From Aspergillus flavus (taxonomy: Eukaryota; Ascomycota; Eurotiomycetes; Eurotiales; Aspergillaceae), in NCBI RefSeq assembly GCF_009017415.1, contig NC_092406.1, forward strand, positions 620,001 to 684,000: a stretch of DNA of 64,000 nt, written 5' to 3'. The notes below the pieces were generated by a model. The model had not been told where the DNA came from. It was given only the letters and a program-made list of their open reading frames with translations, and did not search any database. A program made the translations under genes and the position numbers. Of this stretch, positions 1 to 11,078 are shown one piece after another; positions within the stretch are counted from its first letter, which is position 1; the number at the start of each line of letters is the position of its first letter.

Positions 1-84
1 GATGTCATTTTTGTGTCCAATCGGTATATGTCACCACTGAGGGTGATCTTTTGAATGACCCTAGCTTATGGGCCATTCCCTTGA

Positions 85-651
85 TCACTGTTGGTTCCGT
101 GAGATGAAGCCTCTTCGATTATTGCCGTGGAGGGGCGAAGCCGCCGGAGCACCTTGCGGCCAGCTGTGGAGGTAGTGCAAAACAACTTGAACCCTCTGCA
201 TGTAGTACCGCTGCAGTTCCCGCCATACTACTTTGCGGCCAGTTATCAAAGTTGCCACCATACATATAGAGTTGTCATCCGACGCGAGTGCCTCGCCAGG
301 TCTTGCCATCGCACCGGGCTCTTCAACTGCATCCTCAACCACGTCCTCCAAGAACAAGAATCCCCCCCGAACCAGTGCTTCCTGATAGGTGAGGAATGTC
401 CACAACAAAATCATCTCCTTGTCTTCACACTCAAGCGAGTTTGATCCGAGACATTTGGCGTGTTCCAGGGGTTTTATGATGTGACCTCCTAGAGAAGGGT
501 TGCCTTGACCTTTCATGGAGTCTTCAATGCTTGATCTAAGTAAGTTGAACTCCTCATCTGAGATGCCCAACCTACCCAGCTCTGGGCTCATTTTGGTCAT
601 GAACTCGGTGTCAGACGCAGCTTTAGTTCCTGGTGCCAACTGTGTTTCCAA
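85..651 (-). CDS. Hypothetical protein, 188 aa, unrecognised
   Basis: An uninterrupted frame of 188 codons from an ATG, ending in TAA. I do not recognise a family. The protein is acidic in its middle (a Glu/Asp run near residues 103-112) and basic at the C-terminus, with no signal peptide and no clear membrane segment. An in-frame TAG lies just upstream of the ATG, so the frame cannot extend much further 5'. It may be a real small gene, an exon, or a chance frame; the DNA to its right also shows broken coding-like stretches, so decay is possible. Confidence 0.3.
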   Translation of the reverse strand: METQLAPGTKAASDTEFMTKMSPELGRLGISDEEFNLLRSSIEDSMKGQGNPSLGGHIIKPLEHAKCLGSNSLECEDKEMILLWTFLTYQEALVRGGFLFLEDVVEDAVEEPGAMARPGEALASDDNSICMVATLITGRKVVWRELQRYYMQRVQVVLHYLHSWPQGAPAASPLHGNNRRGFISRNQQ

Positions 652-3011
652 TTCCTCTTGCTACTTTTTGTCCAGACCATAGATCTCATCCCTACCATCA
701 GGGTCGTTTGGGTATGAGAGCCCTAGCATAATTCGGTTGGCGATCACGTCAAGTCCTTGGTTTGAACCATACACGATCAGACGAGGCCTTTTTGTATGGC
801 AGTGGTATATGGCAATTCTGGTCGAAAGGGAGGTTTCTCCAGTTCCCTGGCGGTCCCGTTATCGGGGTGACAGCTATTGGAATGTTGCGCCCATGGATCG
901 CGCCGCTTGGATCGCTCCGTACTTTTCGAAATTGACCCTACAGCTAATTCTTTGAAGGTATTCGGTTCCTTCTGGTGGGACACTTTCGACCTTTGTGCAG
1001 GGAAAGAGTCATGGTGTTTTGACCCAATAGTAGAGCTTTCAGCGAGTTATTAAAATGGTATGCCTAAGTCCCTGTTGCCATACATCACATCTTGTATGGC
1101 ATCGCTCAACTGCACTAATGCGGCCTCTTCTCGCCCGAAGGCTACATGGCCTTCAGGGCGGAGTACATTTCCAATCGCATCAGGGCCCTCGGGTCGCTTA
1201 TTCGAATACAAAAGAAAGTTCGGAGGCACTGTGACGTTTGGCGATGGCGCCAAGCCCTTGATCCGATCCACACACTATCAGAAGAGGTCTTTTAATACGA
1301 CAGTGGTACAGGGCGATTCTCGCCGAAACCGAGGTTTTCCTTGTACCTGGCGGTCCAGCCACTGGTGTACCAAACTCTCTGAATGTCGCGCCAAATGACC
1401 GGGCCGATTGGACAACTTCGTGCTGCTCCTCCTTCAGGATATGCAGTGGTATCTATTGGTAATGTTTCCAACTGTCTATGAAGTAAACACCGTTGTTGTT
1501 TGTGTACGAGCTGTACAGCTCTCGAGTAGCTATTCGAAGGGATATCCAGATCTTTGTTGCTGGTTATCACGGCCTAACTAGCCTTCCTCAATTAAGGAAA
1601 GGCCGCATCTTTTAACCGTCTTGAGGTTGAGTGTAAAGAGGACTTCCACCTTCGAGGTTGATGACCCATGGCTGCTGCTTGACAACCTCCTCTTTAACTA
1701 GTGCATAATAGCCCTTGCTCGTCAGGTACGTACCACTGCTTATTCCTGTAAGACACGATCACGAGCGGTCCACGAGGTAATTCGTTTACCCGTAAATTGC
1801 CATTTCAATCCATGTCGTATGCATAGTCTTGTCCCCGACGCCGTACTGGTAAACCCATTGTCACAACCGGCTACCAAGCGACGGTAAGCTTCGTTTTCGG
1901 CTCTGGTCAGCCGTTGTTCATCGGGATCCAGGAGTTCACCAACCAAGAACCAGTATTCCTGGCCCTGTTTTGGGACTGCAGTTTGCTGTCACGCATCAAA
2001 ATTGATTGTCCGAAGAATGGGGCTATGAGGCGAGGAACGCTCCACAAGGTGTCAGGTTTTTCTGGTCGCTTGACTCGGATATTCACCTGGTTTGCGGGAA
2101 CTATATTCCTGATGCAAATGTGTACGTATTGTGACTTCTGATATTCGGCCTCACGTTGCAACTCTAATCTTCTGGAAACGTCGTGGGTCAGGGCAACTGA
2201 GTAGAGAGGATGTACGAAATGAAGTAATACAAAGGTGCCGACTAGCCAGTATTATGATTGGCGTCGGGACCACGCTTTATATATGTAGAGTCCAGGCGGC
2301 AGTGACCTGGTGATTAATACGAAATCAAGTGAAACATGGTAGTGAGAGTGAGAGTAGAACTAAAAGGATGTGAATAATTCTTCTATTCCAGTGAATTGCT
2401 TCATTTCTAATTCAAAGGAATATTCTGTGTCATGTTGGTAGCGAGGGATTCCTCTCGATTGAATGGTGAGTATCGGTTGAAAAGGAAAATGACACTTGAG
2501 TAAACCCCAGCGAGGGTAAATCTATGGGAATGTACGGGTATAATAACGGATGAATTGGGCGCTGTGCTCAGGGGTTTATACTTATTTGTGCGTATATTCT
2601 TTATGTATTGAATTTGCGACCATACAGTGATTATATCAGTAGCTCACCCACATTCTCTCATATGCTCCACAATTAGGTGAAGTGGACAGTCCAATTCATC
2701 TATTAATAATGCCCTTCCCTGCAAGGTCCCCAATATCGTTCGTATTGAAAGTTTTGTGTTACTAATGTAGGACTTAATGCCAAAGTTGGATCTTTCCATT
2801 CGTATAGTACCTCACTTCGAGTGTATGAGTTGGCACGTTTTACAGATTTCGTACCAGTTTGTGCGCAGCTCGCAATCGAGCTCGGATAGCTATATGAAGA
2901 AAACATGGCAACTCCAAGTTAATTGGGCATCGTAAACATGACCGTTGCATAAAGAACATGACAAAAGATCATGCCATAGCTAGCCAGAACATATCCGCAC
3001 CTGCAAAGGAG
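652..3011. other. Gene-poor stretch with degenerate coding-like fragments
   Basis: No complete gene is supported. Short frames occur on both strands but none reads as a recognisable family. About 110 bp at 797-910 resembles 1299-1415 in the same orientation (shared cores include CAGTGGTA and CTGGCGGTCC), suggesting an old internal repeat or duplicated domain in a decayed gene. From 2300 to 2700 the sequence becomes AT-rich with nothing identifiable. Confidence 0.3.
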
Positions 3012-3453
3012 AATAGCTATCAGATGAGTGTTGCCTGTCAATTATCTGCCCCTACCAAATATTTTTGAAACCCCTTGTGTTTTGCTAAGCCCAAACAGCT
3101 TCTAATCGTGGTATTGTGGTACTGAACGTGTGGTGTCTTGTCCTATCATTCCAAAACGAACAGAGATTTAATATCTTCCCGTGTGACATGGGGTCTTGCA
3201 ATTCACATCCCGCAAAGAAGAGCGGCAGCAACGCCTGTCTGGATATCATGCAGTCGTCGCGACAAGCAAAGACATGGTCCATGATAACCCTCACGCGGTA
3301 CAAGATATGAACCGGGACACTGCACCCGGGAGTCCATCGGAACACCCTGTATACATACAGAAGGATTCCGTTTCTCCAAGCCACAGAACACTGCATATTG
3401 TCTACATCTTGCTGCATTCTCTCTTCGTCTTGGAAGGCGGTGGCAGGTGCCAT
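3012..3453 (-). pseudogene. C-terminal remnant of a fungal transcription-factor-type protein (DUF3468-like)
   Basis: The translated fragment reads like the C-terminal region of Zn2Cys6 regulators of the Fungal_trans_2/DUF3468 type: a YRVFRW segment, then SRQALLPLFFAGCEL, then WNDRTRHHTF and LEAVWA. The frame stops at TAG (3085-3087), but the same frame continues with plausible family sequence (TRGFKNIW), meets a second TAG at 3052-3054, and continues again. Both stops fall where family members normally have a sense codon, so this looks like stop-codon decay. The zinc cluster and N-terminal two thirds are absent. The assignment rests on remembered family patterns. Confidence 0.5.
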
Positions 3454-3685
3454 GACTTGAGTGATTCTTCAAGTGCGAATAGGAGCGTGGTAAGTACTTG
3501 CCTTGAAAAAGGCTCGTGAAAAATGCGGTTTGCTTGTCCTTGTCTTGCTCGAGTTTTTCATTCGTTAAGAACTTGATCTCACACCAAATTGTAATCTGGT
3601 CAAACTGTTCGGGGTTGCGGAAGAAAAGTGGGGACTGTGTTATAGAGTAGCGGAGGAACGGAGGCCACCAATTGTAGTATGTCTA

Positions 3686-3718
3686 AAGTCCGTCCATAGT
3701 CCGTCCGAAGTCCGTCCG
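3686..3718. repeat. Three tandem copies of an 11-nt AGTCCGTCC unit
   Basis: AGTCCGTCCAT, AGTCCGTCCGA and AGTCCGTCCGT follow each other directly about 170 nt before the ATG of the acetoacetate-decarboxylase-like gene. Such a repeat could be a cluster of factor-binding sites (TCCGTCC cores) or simple slippage. Confidence 0.7.
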
Positions 3719-3805
3719 TGGTACTCCAGTGGTCTTCCACAGGCTTCCGTATGGTAGTATATTGCATATCTTCGTAATGAAATGGACAAACAACGTTTGC
3801 GGCAA

Positions 3806-3813
3806 TATAAATA
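3806..3813 (+). promoter_or_regulatory. TATA-like element of the ADC-like gene
   Basis: TATAAATA lies 75 nt before the ATG at 3888. It falls inside the longer open frame that begins at 3729, which argues that translation starts at 3888. Confidence 0.45.
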
Positions 3814-3887
3814 CCACTCTTGTTCGTCTACTCGCTTGTAACTTTACCTTTCAACAATATCTTACTTCAGAGTTTGAGCTAAGAACT

Positions 3888-4625
3888 ATGCCTTTCGGAC
3901 AGCTTTCTATTAGCAATAGGGGTATCCCGCAGCATGACCCTCCCTACAGTGACGCTACTCCTGTATTCGACGACGTTACAGTCTTGACTATACAATACCG
4001 AACATCTTTCAAGAGCATCAGCCACCTTATTCCGGATGTGATCGAAGTTGAGAACGAGCCCCTAGTGACTGCTACTTTACTTAATTATGGTGCTGGCCCT
4101 GCTGGGCCTTTTCTTGAATTTATTCATACTGTTGAGGCCAAATATCTCGGCAAATCCTATGATTTCTGCCTGTCTCTGATTCTTGACAATGAGATGGCTG
4201 TCCTTGCGGGCAGAGAGCCATGTGGATTTCCCAAACGACTGGGTCAACTCTCCCTGACAACGCGCTCATCAAACAGAGCTACAGGATATGTTGAGCGACC
4301 AGTTGGACAGAAGCTGGTAGAGTTTAGTTTTGAAGGGAAAGCAAAGCAAAGCCCCACATCAAACCTTGATAGGCCATTTTTGAACCTCCGTGTCATTCCC
4401 TCGCCTGTTACAGGCGCTCCAGCGTCACTTAAGGAGTTGGTGCCTTCCAATTTTGAGATCAGGCCGGTCGAGGTTTGGGAGGGGGTGGGAAAGTTGACAT
4501 TCCCCGAGAATTGTCCCCAGGCTGAAGCTATAAACAAGATCGAGATTGTCCGATATGAATCCGCAACGTTGGGATATGGCTCGGCTTGTATATTACACCC
4601 TTCCGAGGAAGTTTTCCAACTGTGA
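3888..4625 (+). CDS. Acetoacetate decarboxylase-like protein, 245 aa
   Basis: A single-exon gene of 245 codons beginning MPFGQLSISN. The start at 3888 is preferred over the in-frame ATG at 3729 because a TATA-like box sits between them and the family begins here. The match to the acetoacetate decarboxylase (ADC) superfamily rests on the length, a central beta-rich core and the active-site segment GREPCGFPKRLGQ (residues 108-120). Lys116 aligns with the Schiff-base lysine of bacterial ADC; the next residue, Lys in classical ADC, is Arg here. The family includes true decarboxylases and enzymes doing aldol or dehydration chemistry through the same lysine, so the substrate is unknown. It stands alone, facing the SDR at 5.5-6.5 kb, and could form part of a small metabolic group with it. 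Confidence 0.85.
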   Translation: MPFGQLSISNRGIPQHDPPYSDATPVFDDVTVLTIQYRTSFKSISHLIPDVIEVENEPLVTATLLNYGAGPAGPFLEFIHTVEAKYLGKSYDFCLSLILDNEMAVLAGREPCGFPKRLGQLSLTTRSSNRATGYVERPVGQKLVEFSFEGKAKQSPTSNLDRPFLNLRVIPSPVTGAPASLKELVPSNFEIRPVEVWEGVGKLTFPENCPQAEAINKIEIVRYESATLGYGSACILHPSEEVFQL

Positions 4626-5551
4626 GAGATCTGAACTTAAGCAAAGCCTTGGATAAATTAGTACTATAGTGTATATAGAACTATTAGAACTGAGTCATAC
4701 GCATTACTACCTTTAGTACAAAACAAACCACTACTATTTACATGCCTTGAGCAAGATGCTTACTAGACATAGTAAGAGCAGTGATCAATGCATTGCTCTC
4801 GTACCACGACTCCACAACGCCGGGGCTGTGCCACAAGGCGCCTGGCGGTTACAGGGGCATTTTGCAAGTCCCCTACATTGATACCGTAATTTATATACGC
4901 TAGTCCGTGTTGCCGTGTACATAAATCGGTATTTCATATACACCAAAGCAATGGTCATTAAACGTATGAATGAGGGTCTGAGCCCCTGAACTATCATAAT
5001 CTCCCTATGCTTGAATCCATTTGCCTGAGTCATCTAACACGTAATCCTCCTACTAAGCTAGTTATATTGCGTATAACCGAAGTTATGATCATTACGATCG
5101 ATGACTAGATCATCCGCAACTTCCTATATCTGGTATTCGGTCATTTTGGCCGACCTATATAAAAGATCTTACCATTAGGAGCTCTCCTAGCGACAAATCC
5201 TGTTTTACCTCCTCGAAAAAACACCCGACAGCTGAACAACTGGGGGTTTACGAATTTTGCAGATCACTTTAATCTCTTACGATTGCTGGGCTCAGGCAAA
5301 AGTACAAGTAGATTGAAGCTCACTGCCTTTATCTTTCCAAAGGGTGGATGTCCTTCGTTACGTAAGGCGCTTCCAAATACTGAATATCCAACTCCGTTAA
5401 CTTGATTATTATGGCACGCACAGCACGCTCTTTGCTGTTCAGACCGAGAATAAAATTCTCGCTCGAATGGCTAATACACCAGGCAACTGCTATCTATACC
5501 ATGGTAGCTCACAATGGGACTAGAAAGTGTACTCCGTCGTCGGCAGGACAG
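4626..5551. other. Intergenic region
   Basis: Lies between the convergent ADC-like and SDR genes. Short frames on both strands have no recognisable content. Confidence 0.5.
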
Positions 5552-6547
5552 TTACATAACGTGGACACTACCACCATTGGCGCAGACCACGCTTCCTGTA
5601 ATCCATCGTGCCTTCTCACTGGCTAGCAAACCCGCGACATTGGCAATATCCTCAGGTAGTCCCATTCCGCCACAAACAGCTGAGCCAGACTGGACGGCAG
5701 AGAGTCCCATATTCTTCAGCTCAGGCGTAGCTTCTCTGAACAAAGCCTCTGTAGCTGTCGCACCAATTAGGAGCGCGTTAACCGTAGTACCTAGCGTTTT
5801 AGGATCCTTTCCGAAGATATCAGCCCACGACCGGGTCAGTGCTTCCATAGTGGCCTTCGTTGCACCAACGAGGTACATAGCGCTGTGAAAGGAGTTTAGC
5901 TAACAAGAACAATATACTCAAATTATGGCGAGACAAACAGTCACTTACGGAAACGGTATCTTTCGACCTGACACGCTGGACATATTGATAATCCTTGAAT
6001 CCGGCTGAATCATACTCCGTGTATAGAGTGCTTCGACGAGCATCACCAAAGTGTGTGTGTTTCCCATCAGGACCTTTCGTACGTATTCATCGTCCAGCTT
6101 ACCCATTTCTCGAAGCTCATCATACGCCGCATTGTTCACGAGTATATGTATCTTAGAGTTAAAGTGCTTCTCCACAGCTTCTGCGACGATGCCAGGCGTC
6201 TCGAGAGATAGGACATTGGCGGCAACGCCAACGATCTTTGGTGCATCACAGCCAGTTCCCCGGTAATACTCAGTAATCTCAGAAGAAAGACTTTCGATAT
6301 TGTGCATCGAAGTCTCGGAAGAACAGGTCCCCAAGATTGAAGCTCCTCGCTTCGCAAGGTGGATGGCCGTGGCTCGACCGATTCCACGAGTCGCTCCCCT
6401 GATACAAGTCAGTGATAAATATTCATGCATTGCTTTGAATGTCTTCGAAGATGAGCGATGAAGGGATAACAACGTTACGAGTGCAGTCTTCCCTGCAAGG
6501 TCTTGCTCAAATCTCCCATCGAGCTTCGAGGTTGACTGATCTGTCAT
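5552..6547 (-). CDS. Short-chain dehydrogenase/reductase with atypical active site, 284 aa, three exons
   Basis: Exons are 6547-6474, 6398-5949 and 5882-5552; the introns 6399-6473 (donor GTTGTT) and 5883-5948 (donor GTAAGT) restore one frame of 285 codons. The Rossmann signature TGATRGIG spans residues 25-32 and is formed exactly across intron 1, which supports that splice. NNAA stands for the usual NNAG, and the catalytic serine region reads NMSSVSG. The YxxxK position is odd: the Lys of VGATK (residue 184) is present, but Val180 occupies the Tyr place and the nearest Tyr (178) is two residues off. The start at MTDQSTS is the first Met giving a normal N-terminus. A cofactor-binding SDR that is catalytically altered is possible, as is a non-reductase role; the fold call is firm and the function open. 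Confidence 0.8.
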
Positions 6548-7884
6548 TATGTCTATATGCGTAAGCAACGACTTGAACTTTGAGCGGATTGAGATAGGGC
6601 TCTATGTAATGATGGCGTTACAATGGGGTTTTTATAATAAGAACTGCTGTTTTATAACTCTTAAGAGCTCGTGCAGTTCATCTGACATTTCTCTACTCAC
6701 CTCGGACTTCGGAGCTTTTCCCAATTCCATGCTCTGTTCCTATCTAGACAGCAGAGACATCATGAAACACAAGTGCTCATTTCCGGTAGTATACGATCCA
6801 CCATTGCAGATGACCATTCCTCTTCGGTCTGATACTACCATACGCTTTCTAAGCGGTTCTGAATGCCAAGGGAAGCTTCGGGGCATCAGACGCCCGATTC
6901 CGAAAGCCGACAACCCAGTCCGACGGATTTCCTGATCCTGGACCACGGCATCATGTTTATCTTTGCCAAATGGCTTGGTCCTGTGAACATTTGCCGCATA
7001 TCCGTGATGTTGCTACTGGTGACTAACCTCGAACGTACAATATACAGCTAAAGATGTCAGCGGCGGAAATTGCACTGAACCTTGGTATGTCCAGTATTTA
7101 GTCTTATGCACATAGGTTTGGTGTAGCTACACAGTCATCTATAGGCAAAATTACTCACGCCGTGATCTCTGATTAAGTCAACCCTGAAGTGTGCGACGCG
7201 GATCGGGATTGATGACGCCTGTTCAATCATTGCTCGACATTGGTGCCTTCGCTGTAGTGAAGTCGCTGTATCGGGATATTGTATTGTCCAGAGACGAGCT
7301 TTGAAATGTGTGTACACGTACTATGTCGACTGGTTTCATCGGAGTGTTCAGATCCGCAATTAGTTAGATGGACCTGACAGACCTGAGAGAAATATATAGT
7401 GTCAATGGTTTGCTAAATGTATTTCGAAAATCCTTTTCTAAGGTAAATTCTTTAGCCCTAAGGAACATTCATGCCCATCTCCATTAAAGTGAGCTATGTG
7501 TCACAATTATTTCATAGCCCAAGGCGAGTACAAATCTCTTTACAATAAATCCGTACGTGCTTGTATACCCTGCACTCAGTTTTCATGTGCCATCTCCAGA
7601 ATACCCTGAGTCATTCAAATCGACCGCTTGCCTCCTTCTCATAGCGTTAAGTCTTGAGTAGGGATAAATACACGGTCCGTACTGGGACAGCCAGACTGAA
7701 AGGGGTTTGACTCAGTCTCGGATTGTAGCCCACTGTACTCTGTAGCCAATGTCTCCGAATACCAATTTTCTGGTACTTAGGTCAGCAGTCTGCAGCAATT
7801 ATATATACTACCAAACGAATGCAACGCCTCGGCCCAAAAGAATCGGAGAAGATCAATTTATTTCGTATAGTACCCTGGGTATAA
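6548..7884. other. Intergenic region
   Basis: No supported gene. Short frames at 6549-6935 (+) and 6740-6946 (-) lack recognisable motifs. Confidence 0.5.
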
Positions 7885-9809
7885 CTAGGAACAGCAACAT
7901 TGCACATACTCGAGACTATCTTGTCTTTCTAACATCGCTAACTGCGACGCATGGCCTGCGCTGACAGAGCTAGCTGGATGCAAATACTGTGCTGATAATG
8001 CGACAGCCATCCCATGCCATTGCGTGCAAGATCTCAGGTGCCACCCCCATTGGAACATTACTGGGTGGTCGCGAAGTTGGTAATCCAGCTGAAGTATCTC
8101 AACTGCAAGCTGGATCAGCTTCTCTCCAATAAGTGGAGGCTGGGGGGGGTCCATTGCCCAAGTCGAGTATTTGATGGTACGCAGATAGACAGGCCTTGGC
8201 CATAATTAGACGAGTCACAGCAGCGCCAACCCAGAAAATAGGTATATTCTGATCGCAGTGCTTGAGATACGTTTCGTCCAGATACTGACGAATTTTCTGG
8301 ACTTTGCAGAGGCGGTCGTCGTTCGAAACTTCCTTTATATCGTTAAATGAGGACCCAGGTGTAGAGCTGGCTGAGTGAAGGATACTAATCGTCTCGAAGC
8401 GCAATAAACAGAAAGTTAACTCTGTTCCTCCCTTTCGCTCTGGTGGAAGCGCCTGCATACCAGGGAATAGGTCGTCGTCATTGACGTTTAAGGGAAGTCG
8501 CACATCATACATCTCTTCGTTAATTCTAGTCTCTCTTGCATGGTCCTCGCAGGAGTAAACACCCAACAAGCATATCATCCACCATAAACGTCGGCGCATT
8601 TCGGCACGTAATGGAGTCAATCCAAAGTGAGCTCTATCCTTATGCACATTCATTCCTTTAGCGCGATGTAGGACAAGTGCTGTCATAGACCAGAAAGCGT
8701 GCTGTTCGTTCTCTGCATACAATCCGATCAGAAAGAGCACAAGACCTTGCATGCATGTGAGACTCGTAGTAGTGAGAAACCTCGCGTCTGATAACGCCTG
8801 TTTTACTTCGCTCTTCAGGTACCGCACCACATTGTCACGGCTTTCTTTAAGCACCATGCCACATTTCGCCGGGGACATGCTGACCACAGCAACAAAGAGT
8901 ATTGAGAGAATTAACGCTTTCTTATTCTGTGTCATTGATTGTTTGGATTGTGTTCCCAGCAAGAGCAAGTTCCTCGTGCTTGGTTTATGGAGCAAAGGCA
9001 AGAGTGGAGCGACATTGTCTGTATAGATATGCCAAAGGGCAGGCGCCAACTCCAGGAAGGGATATGATATCCTTGGAGTTTGGAGAGGAAAAGCTCGACC
9101 TTCAAAGGTCCAACAGTCTATCTGCAAAGAATCTCGAGGAGAGGGCAACGGATTGTCTCCAGAGGACGGGATTGATCCCTGATTAGGCTGATCCAGGCTC
9201 AACGTGCTCTCATGTGTGGAGCGTTCATCTAGTCGGCAGCTCGGAAGATGGTTGCCAGATTCGTGAATAGTGGGCAAGGTAGTGTCACTACCTAGTTTAA
9301 GAAAATGACCTTCAGTTATTTGAGCAGCATACCTCGTTAGTCTCAACTTAGAACCATCACATACCTTGACTAGGCGCATCCCTTGGCACTGTCGCTACAT
9401 TGGTCGCTTGAGAATCATTCTCGATTTCATTGATATCCTCCCTATTTGTGATAATGTCTTTTACCATACACTCAAGCCGTTCCAATCTGTTTCGAAATTC
9501 CTCACGGGCCGTCGGCTTCCGCTGACGAGTCATCTTCGTCGTCTCAGGGAAAACACATTGTCTTCCTGTCCTACTACAGTACATGCACGGCTGTTGGCGA
9601 GTGCATCGCACCTTCCTTCTGCGGCACGTCAGACGGCTATGTGTCTTGGTCTTCAGCGCCATTGGCGCCATGGTGGTGATTTTTTTATTGATTAGAAAGC
9701 CTGAGTCAAACCGTTCTTGCATTTGTTCAGTACTCGACGACCCGGGGCGACTTCTGTAAGTTCCGTAAGGGTCTGAATAACCCACTGATGGGTAGTAACT
9801 ATGAAGCAT
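7885..9809 (-). pseudogene. Zn2Cys6 fungal transcription factor, probably inactivated
   Basis: Exon 1 (9809-9365) carries a Zn2Cys6-like cluster, CRRRKVRC...CMYCSRTGRQC, with spacing Cx6Cx5Cx2Cx6C. Intron 9292-9364 (GTATGT..CTAG) joins it in frame to a fungal-specific regulator domain (from 9291; the PALWHIYTDNVAPLLPLLHKP segment is typical). Two defects are visible. The first of the six zinc cysteines is replaced by Arg (CGT at 9633-9635, one base from TGT). The frame then ends at 8099 after an eight-base C run (G8 on the plus strand, 8142-8149), while the adjacent frame continues with family-like sequence (DYQLRDHPVMFQW) to 7885; seven C would keep one frame. Start could be 9809 or the ATG at 9671. 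A sequencing error in the homopolymer would explain the shift but not the missing cysteine. Confidence 0.7.
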
Positions 9810-10358
9810 TGTGTCGGTTACTTAGTGGTACATAGACCCTCAGAACTATAACCTGGGGCCCACACTTAGCCCTAAAAGGAAAGTTTCTCGGCCGCGTCTT
9901 GGCTCCGAGCAGTGAAAGATCCAAACATCTTCCGAGTCGCCAAGCGTTTTGAGCGGAATAATTTCGATTCAATATAGTATAGCCAAGGAAACAGAATGAA
10001 TCAGAGCTGCGATTTATAATCCTGCCACATATGAACCGGCCTCGGCCTTAGAGAAAGGCCGAAGTGCGCAACAACCCACTTGAACCCAGAACCAACAGAA
10101 GATGCTCCATGGAGCTATAATGTTTCATGGCATGAAGGTTTTCTGGACGAGGTGGAGGTTGCCATACGTATGCTCTGCTACTCCATGAGCCGCTTGGTAA
10201 GCGAGTGGGCAGTTTTCTATGTAGAACAGTATGGACAACAGAAGAAAAAGACTCTTCAGCCATGGAAGACAGCTATATAAATCCGCAGTGCGGTCCCTGT
10301 CACCAAGCTACCATCTCAACAACCTCACACATCATTTTCCTACAAGCAATAACTCAAC
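9810..10358. other. Divergent promoter region between regulator and SDR
   Basis: About 550 bp between the start of the regulator (minus) and the SDR at 10359 (plus). It holds a TATA box for the SDR. No gene is seen. Confidence 0.5.
10274..10280 (+). promoter_or_regulatory. TATA box of the SDR at 10359
   Basis: TATATAA lies 79 nt before the ATG, followed by a pyrimidine/CAA-rich leader typical of fungal 5' UTRs. Confidence 0.5.
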
Positions 10359-11078
10359 ATGATCGTCGCATTGGTAACTGGCGCCAACTCAGGCATTGGC
10401 GAAGCTGTTGCACGCCAGCTAGCGCGCCAACCGGATCACCATGTCATCGTAACAGCACGAAACCTCGAAGCGGGAGAGAAAGTCGCAGCAGCTATTGTCG
10501 AAGAAGGCAACTCAGCGTCTGCCGTCCGCCTGGATCTGTCTTCTGATGAGTCTATCTCCACGGTTGCTGAACACGTCAAAGAGGTCTATGGCAAACTCGA
10601 TATCCTCGTCAACAATGCCGGGACATTTCTCGATCATCGCTCTGATTTGTCCGTCCGGGAGAATCTCACCATGACTTTTGATACGAATGTAATCGGTACC
10701 GCTGTTCTGACCGACGCCCTCCTCAACCTTCTTCGTCAGTCTTCTGCGCCGCGGGTTGTTTTCGTTTCGTCTGTTCTCGGCTCACTTACTCTTTCAAATG
10801 ACGAGAATTGGCCGCTTCGACATATTGTGTCGAAGGCCTACAAAAGCAGCAAGGCCGCCTTGAACATGTTGGTACTGCACTATTCAAGGGCTCTTCAGGA
10901 TGTTAGCGGGCTAGTTAATACAGTATGCCCTGGCTTGGTTAAAACAAAGCTGAATGGATACGCAGAAGATGGGGTAACGCCGGATGTTGGTGCGCGCAGG
11001 ATTGTGGAGCTGGCGTTGTTGGGTCCGGATGGACCTACTGCGACCTTCTCGAATAGGGATGGACCAATTCCTTGGTGA
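10359..11078 (+). CDS. NAD(P)-dependent short-chain dehydrogenase/reductase, 239 aa
   Basis: A single-exon gene with a full classical SDR layout: TGANSGIG (residues 7-14) for the dinucleotide, NNAG (85-88), the structural Asn110, Ser137/138 and the YKSSK catalytic pair Tyr161/Lys165, then CPGLVKTKL. Length is normal for the C-P-terminated carbonyl reductase-like subgroup (human CBR-like: a long insert between Ser and Tyr). It probably reduces a carbonyl with NADPH in the cytosol; the substrate cannot be told. It is transcribed away from the broken Zn2Cys6 regulator, a common arrangement for a target gene. Confidence 0.9.
   Translation: MIVALVTGANSGIGEAVARQLARQPDHHVIVTARNLEAGEKVAAAIVEEGNSASAVRLDLSSDESISTVAEHVKEVYGKLDILVNNAGTFLDHRSDLSVRENLTMTFDTNVIGTAVLTDALLNLLRQSSAPRVVFVSSVLGSLTLSNDENWPLRHIVSKAYKSSKAALNMLVLHYSRALQDVSGLVNTVCPGLVKTKLNGYAEDGVTPDVGARRIVELALLGPDGPTATFSNRDGPIPW

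Larger units (their letters stand above)
3454..3887. other. Intergenic / upstream region of the ADC-like gene
   Basis: No gene is supported. The stretch holds a three-copy GTCCGTCC tandem repeat (3686-3718) and a TATA-like element (3806-3813), both upstream of the decarboxylase-like gene. Confidence 0.5.
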
